Below, piece after piece: positions 37,723 to 48,930 of a stretch of 64,000 bases of DNA. Source of the stretch: Psoroptes ovis (Eukaryota > Arthropoda > Arachnida > Sarcoptiformes > Psoroptidae); assembly GCA_002943765.1 (NCBI GenBank), contig PQWQ01000040.1, positions 206,918 to 270,917 of the forward strand, read 5' to 3'. Position 1 is the first letter of the stretch, and each line of letters starts with the position of its first letter. The notes under the pieces are model-generated. The model saw only the letters and a list, made by a program, of their open reading frames with translations, was not told the DNA's origin and ran no database searches. The translations under genes were made by a program, and so were the position numbers.

Positions 37723-38858
37723 TATGTATGAATGAATCAATGGTGTACACACACTTGAAACCAAATGAATTGAAATAAAACTTGATCATCATTTGTTATT
37801 CTTGCTTTTTTCCTTACTTTATTCATTTACTTTTCCTGTTCTTCTTCGTTAATGCATCATTTTGATTCAATGATCAGGAATTTTCTTTTCTTTTCTTTTT
37901 TTTTTCAAAAAGAATTTTTTTTACAAAAGAAATTCTTGATCAAAGAGCACTTACTTGGCACAAGTTTGTCGTTGTCTAACGTTGTTTTCTTAGGAAGAAA
38001 ACATGAAGATATTTCGAGATAAAACTTGATGATTTTTCACCCCCGAATTTAAAAGATAATTCTGCCGTTCGAATTCGATTTTTGTTTCATTCGATTTTTC
38101 AGTTCAAAAATGAAATGAAATAAATTAATAAATTGATAAGATGATGATGATTCACTTCGATTTTGCTTCATTATTTTCAGTGTTTCCAGTGTTTTCATCA
38201 ATTTTTTCGCAATTTTTTCATATATTTGTCAATAGAAACAACAAATACGAGCCTAATACAAACAAATGGTGAGAAATTGAAAAAGAATTGAATTAAATTG
38301 AAATATTAATAAATTGAAACAAAAAAATGAAATGAAATGAAATGAAATGGAATTGTCTTTGGGATTTTTTTTTCGATTTTTTCCAATTTTTCAATTTATT
38401 TCGTTTCAATTTTCGTTTCATTTGTTTTGTTTTAGTTCATTCGTACCTACCAATTGTTATTATTGCGATTATTATTGTTATTATTACCATTATTCTCGGT
38501 TATTATTTGATCATAATTCGGTTATTAGTGATTCGGTTTGTTAGCAGTTTTATTAGGTCCATTTTCATCATCATTTTTTGGCCTCAAAATCGAAGTGAAT
38601 TTGAAAATAATTTTGTCATTCTAAGACTTCATCGTTTTTGTTGAAATTTCATTGAATGAAAAAACAAATAATCAATCAAAGATTGCTTATAATACAATTG
38701 CAGATAACCCGATTGAACAATGTCTTCTAAAGTTTCTTAATTTTAAAAATTTGAAATTAATCAAATCTGAATCAAATCAAATCAATTGATTTGATTCGTT
38801 GATTTTCGGTGAAAAAATCGAATCAATTTTTTTCGAATCATTTTTTGCAGAATTTCTA

Positions 38859-38945
38859 ATGGAGCCGCTGGCGCCATCTGCCGCCGCGAAAATCAATGTT
38901 TTGCCAATTTTTTTTAGGTCAACCCTTTCATTTATTTATTTTTGA
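38859..38945 (+). other. Possible upstream ORF in the DMAC2L leader
   Basis: A 28-codon frame starting MEPLAPSAAAKINVLP ends 30 bp before the DMAC2L ATG. Its GC-rich first half overlaps the GCGCCATCTGCCGCCG motif. Whether it is inside the mRNA is unknown. Confidence 0.25.
38870..38887 (+). promoter_or_regulatory. GCGCCATCT motif, CTCF-like candidate, at the DMAC2L 5' end
   Basis: GGCGCCATCTGCCGCCGCG is a GC-rich island in AT-rich DNA about 100 bp before the DMAC2L start, in the same orientation as the four similar sites in the window. Confidence 0.35.
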
Positions 38946-38975
38946 TTTATAAAAATTCAAATTTATTTAATCATA

Positions 38976-39709
38976 ATGTTTTCATTGATTTTGTCTAGGA
39001 ATTTGTCTAAATTTTCATCCGAAATCCCTAAAAACAGTAGAACTCTGTTTGAATGGCTAAATGTTGTGTTTAATGCGTAAGTTTTGCTGTGTCTTTACTT
39101 ATGAAATTTGATTGATTTTTGAATAATTTCCTCCGCGTAGGGTCGACAAGGAGAAAATTCGTACCCACGGCCCAGATTATGCTGCCGCCGAATGGCTTAT
39201 ACGTAATGGAGCGAGTGTAGTTTGGTCATCCGATGTCAAAGGTCAAAATTTCAATGATTATGACAAATTAATGGAGAAAAGTGAAGAATTTTCCGGCAAA
39301 AACAATTCCATCGTGAAAATTGATGCAACCAATTCAAGTATCAATCATTTGGGTTTTGATTATTTAAATCAATTGCTACATTTATCTGTGATTATATTCG
39401 ATAATACCCGGTATTTAAATGATAAAGCATTGGTCAAATTGACCCGATGTAAATTGCCAGAATTGAAACATTTAGAAATTCGAAATTGTCAAAATGTAAC
39501 CGATAATGGGGTTACAGCGTTGAAAGAATTAAGGTAAGTGATTCATTGGATTATTTGAATGTAAAATATTTAATATTTTATTTGCTTGGAATTTTAGAAC
39601 ATTGAAATATTTAAAATTGGAAAATTTATATTCAATCAAGGATCGATCATTGTGCCGGGAAGTTTTGCGTAAATCACTGCCCACAGACTGCCGAATTGAA
39701 TGGAATTGA
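38976..39709 (+). CDS. DMAC2L: DMAC2L / ATP synthase subunit s-like mitochondrial protein
   Basis: Three exons: 38976-39076, 39141-39533, 39598-39709; 201 residues. The start MFSLILSRNLSKFSS looks like a mitochondrial presequence. The middle has the family's pattern of imperfect leucine-rich repeats (LPELKHLEIRNCQNVTDNGV, then LKYLKLENL). The C-terminus LRKSLPTDCRIEWN aligns with the end of vertebrate ATP5S/DMAC2L. The human protein is of similar length (about 200-215). The family is linked to the mitochondrial inner membrane (factor B of ATP synthase, or assembly of a respiratory-complex membrane arm; its role is debated). Its stop codon lies only 41 bp from that of TMEM258 on the other strand. 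Its AATAAA-like signal near 39798 lies inside the TMEM258 coding region, so the transcripts probably overlap. Confidence 0.88.
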
Positions 39710-39750
39710 CGATCATCAACAATCAGTAATTAATTCATGTATTCATTCAA

Positions 39751-39972
39751 TCAAATGTAAATTCTTGCCGTCAACATTAAAAATACAACACCAAAACCAA
39801 TAAACAGTGATGATAATGATGCAATAAATAATTCATTCAGCAAATTTCTTGATTTATTCGTTACTTCCAGAATGAAAAACCATGCAATAAAAAATAGACC
39901 AAATGTTATTGATATTAAACTCAAATATGGTATCATTGTTGATGATACTGGTGATATATAGCTGATTTCCAT
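39751..39972 (-). CDS. TMEM258: TMEM258 (Kuduk), oligosaccharyltransferase subunit
   Basis: Single-exon 73-residue protein with two membrane helices. It keeps the TMEM258 pattern: YISPVSSTMIPYLS, GLFFIAWFFILEVT, ASLSSLFIGFGVVFL and the ending ARIYI (human ends GIYV, 79 residues). In other animals TMEM258 is a small subunit of the ER oligosaccharyltransferase, needed for N-glycosylation. It starts at the ATG at 39972. It is intronless here and convergent with DMAC2L. Confidence 0.95.
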   Translation of the reverse strand: MEISYISPVSSTMIPYLSLISITFGLFFIAWFFILEVTNKSRNLLNELFIASLSSLFIGFGVVFLMLTARIYI

Positions 39973-41077
39973 TGTTCCAAATGCTATCGTTTGCTGCTTA
40001 TACCTGCCTTGAAGGAATTCCCAATCGATTATTTAAATTTATTCAAAAAACAGAGAAAAATCAATTCTGAAAAATACAAATCAAATCTTTGAATAATTAA
40101 GATCGCGTGTCAAAATCAAATCAATCAAAATATCAATTCGGCCATTTTCACTCGAATAGTCTTGAAGTGGAAATAGCCTCATTTTTCGAATTCGACCCAT
40201 TATTGGTCACGATAATATTTAGTAATTTACATTGCAGCTGCCATCTGTTGTGCTGAGATAGCCAATTATGCCCGCGATGAGCACGGGATAAAGCAATCGA
40301 GAGCTGAAAAATTATGACGGAAAAATCCGTATGCACACGGTAAACAAACAGCGAATAATTCGAAACCTTACCAATTACAAACAAATACATGCACACACAC
40401 ACACAAACACACGCCTAAAAGTGCTCGCCTTTTGGTTTGTTTTTTTTTTTTTTTTTTGGCAAAAATTTTGGGGTTGAAAAACACTTGAAAATAGTCACTT
40501 GAAAGCAGATAATTGAATGAACGAATGAATGGATGAATATGTGGAAAATGAATGAAATAAACAAATGTATTAATTGTCGCCACTGGTTGTAATTAATAAT
40601 TGTCAAAATTTGAAAAAACAAAAACAATCAATTGATAAATCGATTAATTAACTCAAATTGAATCATAAATGAATTAATTATTCAATCAATCAATAATAAT
40701 TCGAATGAATTTACCAAGAATCAATCAAATTATTGCTACAAATTATCGAAATATAATTCAATGGGAAATGATGATGTTTAGGTTCGGCAATCATCAATCG
40801 TATTCATCATTTCAAAATGTTTTACATGATTTACTTCAACATTTGTGATTTTGTCTGTTTTTGTAATCATCATTAATCAAATGTGTTCAATCAATTCAAT
40901 TCTGTAAAAGCTTTCCAATAACATGAATAATTATTATAATTCAACAAATATGAAATTTCTGAAGACCAAAATTCATTGAAAATATTCCAATCAATCTGTA
41001 TTGTAGATACATTGACATTCCTTGAATAATCTGTTATTATTGATCTGTAATCATTTGCTCGAAGAAAATTGAAAAAA
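39973..41077. other. Divergent promoter region between TMEM258 and the FERM-PDZ phosphatase
   Basis: About 1.1 kb with both genes starting outwards. It contains one CTCF-like motif (40237-40250). No exon is supported; open frames on the minus strand look spurious. Confidence 0.5.
40237..40250 (+). promoter_or_regulatory. GCTGCCATCTGTTG motif, CTCF-like candidate
   Basis: A weaker match to the GCGCCNYCT pattern, in the shared promoter region of TMEM258 and the phosphatase gene. Same orientation as the other sites. Confidence 0.25.
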
Positions 41078-44000
41078 ATGTCCCGAAAATTCATGTCAAT
41101 ATTATCTGGTACAACATATAATGTACATGCAAATGAAATGGCAAGCGGTATGCGACAGCAAACTGGTGACAACGAAGCCAATGCGGCTCTTGGATCTACT
41201 AATGCAAACGGATTGACAGCGACGAATGCATCGCCTATCGGCGGCCGATTATCGAATCTATCTGCACTGATTACTGGACGTCCGCTGGTACCGATATCGG
41301 ATACAATCAAATGTATTGTACATTTTTTAGATGATACTGAACATGTATTCGAAGTGGATGTATGTATTTTGATAATTTGAAATTGATTTCAATGATTAAT
41401 TCAATTTTCCCGCTCAAACAGAGATCGGCCAAAGGTGAAGAATTAATGGATGCCGTATTTCGTCATTTAGAACTGATTGAACGTGAATATTTTGCATTAC
41501 AATATACGGAAATATTTCATACCGCATCGACAACGACATCATCATCATCAGCAACAACGTCGACAACATCATCACCAATTAATCAAAATCAAATCAATAA
41601 TAATCAAAATGATGATCATCTGTTGATAAATCATAGTGATTTACCGGCGACAACAAAATCGATTGTATATAACGTAAGTGAATGAAAATATCGATTATTT
41701 CGGATTCATTAATGATAATTAATTATTTAAATATGTAGAAATGGTTAGATCCAATGAAAAAAATACGTAAACAAATGCGTTTCTGTCAACAGCCATATTT
41801 ATTACATTTTCGTGTCAAGTTCTATGTAACCGATATACAATGTCTGCTTGAAGAATATACACGTTATCATTTTTATTTACAAATACGTAAAGATATCCTT
41901 TCTGGCCATCTTTGTCAATCAAATAATGATTATGATATTGATGAACAAGATTCAATTATGGCAACATTAGCTAGTTATGTACTACAGTGTATGTATTATT
42001 GTTATTCATGTTATAATGTGATTAATCATTGATTTTTGTCCCTAAAATTAAAGCCGAACTAGGTGATTATAGTGAAGATGAACATCAACCAGGTTATTCG
42101 AAAGAATTTCGTTTCATCCCTCGACAAACGGATGAATTTTGTAAAAAAATCGAAGCATTACATCTTTTACATCGTGGACAAACACCAGCTGATGCTGAGT
42201 TGAATTATTTAGAAGAAGCGAAGCATTTAGAATTGTATGGTGTTGATTTACATAATGCAAAGGTATGATTTCAATTATTGTTATATTTGAATGTTATTAA
42301 TCTAATTTTACCTTTATTATTTCAAAGGATTGTGATAATATTGATATAAAAATTGGTGTATCATCAAATGGTTTAACTATTTATAAAATAATCATTTTAA
42401 ATCAACATCAACAAATAAAATTACAAAAAATAAACATGTTTTCATGGGCAAAAATAGTGAAAATATCATTTAAACGTCGATATTTTTTCATACAACTTAA
42501 ACATGAAGGCGTATGTATATTGTGATTTATGGATCTAATTAATCCAAATTTCAATCATTAATCAATTCTAATTGTCCTTTAGACTGAAAGATTCGATAAT
42601 TTAATCGGTTTCAATCTTTGCTCATATCGTGCATGTAAATCATTATGGAAATCATGTGTTGAACAGCATACATTTTTCCGTCTCCATACCCCTAAACCTT
42701 TAACGAAAAAATTTTTCTTCTTTTTTTCATTGGGATCGAAATATCGTTATAGTGGTAAAACTGAATATCAAACAATCGAAGAGAATCGTCGCCGGCTAAC
42801 ACGTACTGAACGTATATTCATACGTAATACTGGTACAAATAGCACGAATTACTCGACAATGCCAACCAATATTTCGTCATCGAAACCGTTGAAAATGTCG
42901 AAATCATTGATCAATAGAAATGGTAAATGTATTCGATTGATTGATGATTGATCTTGTATTAAATCATGTATTTCCTTCCACTCAATTAGATGCACAAAAA
43001 CATTTGAAAAATTTAAAATTATCAACCCTTGATAACACAGTGGTTACTACGGTAGCCAAATCATCAGCTCAAGCAACAACAACAGCCCCAACGACAACAA
43101 CCACAGCAACAATCAATGGTTGTACGGTGATGACGACTCATAAATGCAATATGCAACAGCAGCAGCAACAACAACGTGTCGATGGTATCAATGCCGCTGG
43201 TGATAATGATCAATCGAAACATAAAAAACATCAAAAACTTAAATCACTCGAATCGATTGATTCAATCGAATCATTGATATCATCATCATCATCTGAAGCA
43301 TCATCATCATTGTTTGGTAAACATCATAAATCGTCAAAATTAAATAATGATAAGTATAAGACATTGGATAATGTAAATAATATGAATTCGAATGCAAATA
43401 ATACTAACAATACAAATAATAGTCATAATAAAACAGTATTAACATCATTATCATTTGGTCATATTGCTCCTCGTAGTAATGATAATGATGGAAGTAAAAT
43501 GAGTAAATCGATTAAATCAAAGATGAAGCCTTCGGAACTTATGAAATCGAATGTCACCAATAATAATGATACTAGTCAAATTAATCAGCCAAAAAAATCA
43601 TTAAAATCAATGCCATCATTATCATCATCGTCTACCACATCAACATCATCATTAGAATCATCATTTATGCCATCCGTAATGAATAATAATGATGAAAAAT
43701 TAGTCGAATCGAATGATTGTAATGATAATAGAATAATTAATTCGGCTGCAATTCCAGCAGCATTTGCACCATCAACATTGACATCATTACCGTATATCGA
43801 TTCAATATCGACATCATCATCTGATAAAACTGTAAATTCAGCCACGATAATTAATGATGGTGATGATGATAATAATGGTAAAAAATCTAATGTAAATAAT
43901 AATGATCTAAGTGAAACATCAACATTGATTGATGATAATTTGAAATTTGATTTTGATTTACCGATACATGAACTCATAAAAGAATTGTATGATGATGCTA

Positions 44001-46013
44001 TTTCAACCTTACCAACTAATAATGATGAGACTAATGATGGAATTAATGATGATAACAAAGATGATTTGAATGAAAATGAATCACCAATACATTTGATACA
44101 AATAACAATGCGTCCAGATGAACAAGGACGTTTCGGTTTCAATCTTAAAGGTGGTAATGATCAAAATTGCCCAGTTCTAATATCACGTATCCTACCAAAT
44201 ACACCGGCTGCAATGGCTGAACCTAAACTGCATGAAGGTGATCAAGTAATAGCTATCAATGGTGTTGATGTTAATGATTTAAAACATGAACAAGTAGTAC
44301 AACTAATTCGGTCAACAAAAGACCTGAATATTGATGATCCTAAATTAATATTATCAATACGGCCAAATGTTTATTATAAAAATTCGAATTCGAATCATTG
44401 TATTCATGGTGATAATGATGATGTCCATGATGATGATATTGATAATAATTTAATTCTAAATCATCCAATATGTGATCCTGAACAATCACCATTTCATTAT
44501 ACACTTGTTAATTATCCATTATCAACGATACCATCAACATTCGCTCATCAATCACAATTATCAACATTTGTTGATGATCATGATGATGATATAAATCCAG
44601 AAGAATCTGGTGATGATGATGATGATCATGATAATGATTTACTTAAAATGAATAAATACGCTTCTGGTTCATTACTGGAAACATCAATGAATCTATTACA
44701 TGAAGGTTTACATGGTGATTTGTTGATTATACAATTTGAGGTAGGTACCTATTCATGTATAATTGTGATCGACTAATTTCCAATCGAATTCCTAACAGTA
44801 TTTACCAAGAAGAAATGAAGATGAATCGATTACGATAGCAAGATTGTTGGACAATGTGCCCAAAAATCGTTATTTAGATATTGCACCTTGTAAGTATTGT
44901 TCCAGCATTTTCTGGCTATTTCGATGTTTTAATTTTGATTTTTAATGCCTTGAAAATCAGATGATTCAACACGTGTGATCCTTAAAGAATGTAATAGCGG
45001 TGATTACATTAATGCATCATTTGTAACAATGAAAATTGATGCTAGTAATGTTACGAATCGATATATCGCTACACAAGGCCCGCTGAAACGTACTACCAGT
45101 GATTTTTGGCAAATGGTTTGGGAACAAAAATCAACCCTAATCGTTATGGTAACACCGCTGATCGAAGATGGCCGAAAAAAATGTTTTAAATATTGGCCAG
45201 ATGAAGATCAAACAATGATCGTTAATGATTTATTAGACCTCACATTGTTAGATTGTGTGGATCGTGGTGCATTTCTCGAGCGGCGATTCAAAATGATTGA
45301 TCCGGAAAATAAAAATACACATTATGTTACACATTTACAATATTTAGCATGGCCAGATCAAGGTGTACCCGATGATGATACTGATTTTTTGAAATTAATA
45401 TTCAAAGTACGTGAATTGCGGCAAGAAGCAATCGAATCGCCAGTTATTGTACATTGCAGGTCTGTAACTTGTATTATCATAGATTTATCTTAAACTAATT
45501 CTTGTTTCGTTCACTTTCAGTGCCGGAATCGGACGTACTGGTGTATTGATTCTGATGGAAACAGGCATTTGCTTAATTGAAGCAAATCAACCAGTATATC
45601 CACTGGAATTAGTACGGATAATGCGTAATCAACGTGCAATGCTCATACAAACATCGACACAATTTCGTTTCGTATGTGAAGCATTACATCGAGTTTATCG
45701 TGATCAAATTGTACGGCCATTACCACAATATCTGCCACAAGCTAATAATAGTATATCAGGAGCAGATACAAATGTTGAAAATGTTTCAAATAATCAAGAT
45801 TTGGATAAAAATATTTCCAATGATGACCTAATTGATGATGATTGTATTATTGTAACAACAACAACTGCAAATAACTGTCCAATTCGTCCAGTTGATAGTG
45901 AGCATAAAGGCCTCATTGATGACCAAAATGAACCCAAAGATAGCCAAATTAATCCAGATAACGATGGTTCAGATAGCAATAAATCGAACGTTGAAGACAA
46001 CAAATTATCTTAA
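41078..46013 (+). CDS. PTPN4: FERM-PDZ protein tyrosine phosphatase (PTPN3/PTPN4; fly Ptpmeg)
   Basis: Ten exons: 41078-41359, 41422-41673, 41739-41988, 42054-42262, 42328-42510, 42583-42922, 42990-44740, 44799-44889, 44961-45459, 45521-46013; 1449 residues. FERM lobes cover exons 1-6 (EEYTRYHFYLQIRKDILSG, LQSELGDYSEDE, KIVKISFKRRYFFIQL, SYRACKSLWKSCVEQHTFF). A Ser/Asn/Thr-rich linker of about 380 residues follows, much longer than in vertebrates. The PDZ domain is at about 44090-44370 (GRFGFNLKGG, GDQVIAINGVDV). The phosphatase has KNRYLDIAPYDSTRV, YIATQGP, WPDQGVPDDD, the active-site loop HCSAGIGRTG (split by the intron 45460-45520) and QTSTQFRF, so all catalytic elements are present. The start is the ATG at 41078; MSRKFMSILSGTTYNVHANE matches the family N-terminus. 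It is a cortical membrane-linked phosphatase; in flies it affects axon patterning. An acidic Asn/Asp tail ends the protein. Confidence 0.95.
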
Positions 46014-47217
46014 CGATCATCATCTCGTAACATATTCAGCCATTGATTTTAATTTAAATCGAGACTCAATCAACCCATTTCATCGTAAATTCAACCCATT
46101 TATCCATAATGAACGATGCCATATTTATTTATATTTATTAGAAAATTGCTCCTCTCATCAATTTTTGAACATTTTTATTTCCAAGACAAACAAACATTTC
46201 TACTTGACTTTTTTTTGAGTGTATTTGTGCATGTGTATGTATGTGTTTTGTATTTTCTCTCCTTTTTTGCAAGTATTATTATTTTGATTTTTTTTGTAGT
46301 ATATACAAGTGATTTCAATCAATCTTTTTTTTTACTTAATTAACATTTTAATTAATTGAAATGATTTTTTTTATTAAATTTTAAAATGTTTTGGCTTGCG
46401 CGCCATCTCTCGGTTTCCAGTTTAGTTATGTGAAATTTCAACCCTAACGCCATCTGTCGGTTTTTGGTTCAGTTATTGAAGGAAATTTTATTTTTAAAAT
46501 TTTTATTTTTTCAATTTTTTATTGGAAATTTTTTTTTTAAACTTTAATCAATCCTAGATATATGCTTTTAGACATGTGTATTTAATGTGACAATTAACAA
46601 CGTTTTCACCCTATATAAATCGTGCCCATAATCTTTGTTTTTAATGAAATTATGGTTAAAAATGTATTATGGCTAATATGATGTATATGTGATCGATCCA
46701 TGATCCATCGGCATTTTAACTGATGGATGATAATCGATTGACTCAAGTAATGTGAGTAACAATTTTCTTATCTTTCATTGAATTATGTTTATTTTCGCAG
46801 TTCAATAATTGAATACCGGTCAATTGATTGAACATTAATCACCAAAAATGTTCTCACAAGAATCTTTTAAAATTCATAAGCCGGATTCTTGATTGATGTG
46901 ATTGATTCATGATCAATTATTTATTCGATGGCCATGGTATCCGCCTTTTAAAGCTTACGCAGTCAGAATGTTATTCTTCATTCAAATAATAATCAAAGAA
47001 GAGATTTCCTTTGTTTGAATCAATTGTTTGATTTGATTGTTTGATAATTTGTTCATAATTTGTCAAAAAAAAAAACAAAAAAAAAAACAAAATATTTCAA
47101 AAACAAGTGCAGGAAATATGGACAAAACAATAATATCGAGAGCAAATCAATACATAATTCAATGATCATTTGTTGTTGGTAATCATGTATTTTGTCATGA
47201 ATTTTGATTGAAAAATA
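46014..47217. other. Intergenic region between the phosphatase and the C-type lectin
   Basis: Holds the 3' UTR of the phosphatase gene, a tandem pair of CTCF-like blocks and, at the right, the promoter of the lectin gene. No other gene is seen. Confidence 0.55.
46400..46476 (+). repeat. Tandem pair of CGCCATCT(C/G)TCGGTTT blocks
   Basis: CGCCATCTCTCGGTTT...GTTTAGTTAT at 46401 is repeated as CGCCATCTGTCGGTTT...GTTCAGTTAT at 46448, 47 bp later. The CTCF-like core is in both blocks; the surrounding duplicated sequence shows that the unit was copied as a block of about 30 bp. Confidence 0.6.
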
Positions 47218-48624
47218 ATGAATTTAAATATTCTCTCATTGATTTTAATTTTAATCAAATTCATTTTGATTTATGCATCAAATGCAAATGTTCAAGCTAA
47301 TCAATCCAGCACCAAAGGTACAACATTTGATGATGATGAAAGTGGCGAAGAACTGATATTGACCGAAAATGAACTGGATCATCAAAGAATCAACAAACAA
47401 ATGAATCAATCATCAAACAGTAGCTGTGATCATGGCTGGTATTCGTTCGAAGATCAATGCTATTATTTCCATGAAGATATGTCTGGTGGTACTTTTTATG
47501 AATCATTGAATATTTGTCGTCATTATCATAATTCAAATTTGATTACAATCACATCGAAGGCTCAGAATGATTTTCTGAAAAATTTATTATTCAATAAGCT
47601 GAAACTCGAATATTCCATATGGTTAGGATTGATACGGCTTAATTCAACAAATTTCTTATGGTTAAACAATGCAAATAAACAATTATTCCCGGTTGTGAAA
47701 AATAACAATCAAACATGGTCATCATTCACGAATTGGGCACCAAACGAACCGAATAATTTCAATTCAAAACATTATTGTGTTGTTATGAGTTCGGAGCAAT
47801 CCGAATCATTACAAGGCCACTGGTATGATGTTACATGTAATGAAGCATATTTGGTCATATGTCAACGACCATCAGCTGATTCTCAGAATCAATCATCGAT
47901 CATCAACAATGATTCGGATATCATCAAAAATTTCTTATATGACCACGAAGAACAAATCACTCGAAGAGATGAAATGAAAAAATTGATAAATCTCCTCGAA
48001 ATTAATATAATTCTATGGATATTATTATTCGTGATGATATTATTATGGTTTTGTTATCATCGATTTTATCGATATTATCATCACCATGACCGGTCATCAT
48101 TTGGTCATAATCAAAGATTCTTGATGAGTCGAAAACATCATAAATTCCATGATAATAATGGCAATCTGCTACAAAATCAACAACCAAATGATGACACTGA
48201 CAATACGGATGATGAACTATGTTCAACATCATTCATATGGAATAATAATCAACGGAAATTTTCGCGGGAAAATTCCCAAATATCTTCGGCTAAATTACGT
48301 CAACATCATCAACAACCGAACTCACCATCTTCAGGTCCCTCGATTTTTGATAAATTCTTTTCGTTTGGACATGATCAACAACAGCCATCATCAAACAATC
48401 AGAATAACCACACTACGACTTCGACCGGATCATCAGCATTATTGTTGTCATCGTCGAATGCAGCCGCAACAACGAACGATTCGAACAAATCAACAAATCG
48501 AACGCAACAACAACCGCAATTTCCGTATCCATCATTAGTACCGATACCGCAACAATATCCATCCATACAATTTTCAAATGATCATCAAAATAATAATTTT
48601 GTAATTGAAACAACTGATATTTGA
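47218..48624 (+). CDS. Single-pass membrane protein with one C-type lectin domain
   Basis: Intronless, 468 residues. Signal peptide at residues 1 to about 25 (MNLNILSLILILIKFILIYA), short acidic spacer, then a C-type lectin domain from C70 to about 219: CDHGWYSFEDQCYYF, IWLGLIRL, NWAPNEPNN, HWYDVTCNEAYLVICQ. The EPN triplet is the form usually tied to mannose-type sugar binding with calcium; the WND element is replaced by WYDV. A transmembrane helix follows at about 258-280 (INIILWILLFVMILLWFCY). The cytoplasmic tail of about 185 residues is rich in His, Gln, Asn and Ser. This gives a type I receptor layout. The ligand and process are unknown; cell recognition or immune binding are possible. 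The lack of introns is unlike most neighbours and may point to retroposition, though no target-site repeat was identified. Confidence 0.88.
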   Translation: MNLNILSLILILIKFILIYASNANVQANQSSTKGTTFDDDESGEELILTENELDHQRINKQMNQSSNSSCDHGWYSFEDQCYYFHEDMSGGTFYESLNICRHYHNSNLITITSKAQNDFLKNLLFNKLKLEYSIWLGLIRLNSTNFLWLNNANKQLFPVVKNNNQTWSSFTNWAPNEPNNFNSKHYCVVMSSEQSESLQGHWYDVTCNEAYLVICQRPSADSQNQSSIINNDSDIIKNFLYDHEEQITRRDEMKKLINLLEINIILWILLFVMILLWFCYHRFYRYYHHHDRSSFGHNQRFLMSRKHHKFHDNNGNLLQNQQPNDDTDNTDDELCSTSFIWNNNQRKFSRENSQISSAKLRQHHQQPNSPSSGPSIFDKFFSFGHDQQQPSSNNQNNHTTTSTGSSALLLSSSNAAATTNDSNKSTNRTQQQPQFPYPSLVPIPQQYPSIQFSNDHQNNNFVIETTDI

Positions 48625-48930
48625 GTTTGAATTTAAAAAAAAAATTAAAAAATTACAAGTCTTCTTTGTGTTATGAGACATTCAAAATAATAATTGAAAA
48701 AACGATGGCCAATTCATTTAAAATAAATGTTGATTATCTTCATTGAAGAATATACGAAAAAATTGAATGATCACATATTGATATTGAAGAACGATTTGAT
48801 CCATGATAATGATTTCCATTGATGAAAATCAGCTCCAAAATGAATACTTGAATGATTTGAGCCTTAAAAATGGAAAGCTTTCAATGCTTTGATTGCAATG
48901 ATTGTCAAATTGTCGCCTGTTTGTTTGCCA
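48625..48930. other. Convergent 3' gap between the lectin and NRF genes
   Basis: 306 bp of AT-rich sequence between two stop codons on opposite strands. Nothing else is recognised. Confidence 0.5.

Larger units (their letters stand above)
34220..38975. other. Intergenic region between the chitin-binding gene and DMAC2L
   Basis: About 4.8 kb with foldback copies 24-26, simple repeats and no gene I can support. An open frame at 38342-38644 reads as hydrophobic low-complexity sequence only. The left edge should hold the promoter of the chitin-binding gene. Confidence 0.55.

Noticed and set aside
38342..38644. Hydrophobic open frame (IIAIIIVIITIILGYY) that could be a small membrane protein
   Set aside because: It is a translation of ATT/GTT repeats; no family pattern and no conserved start.
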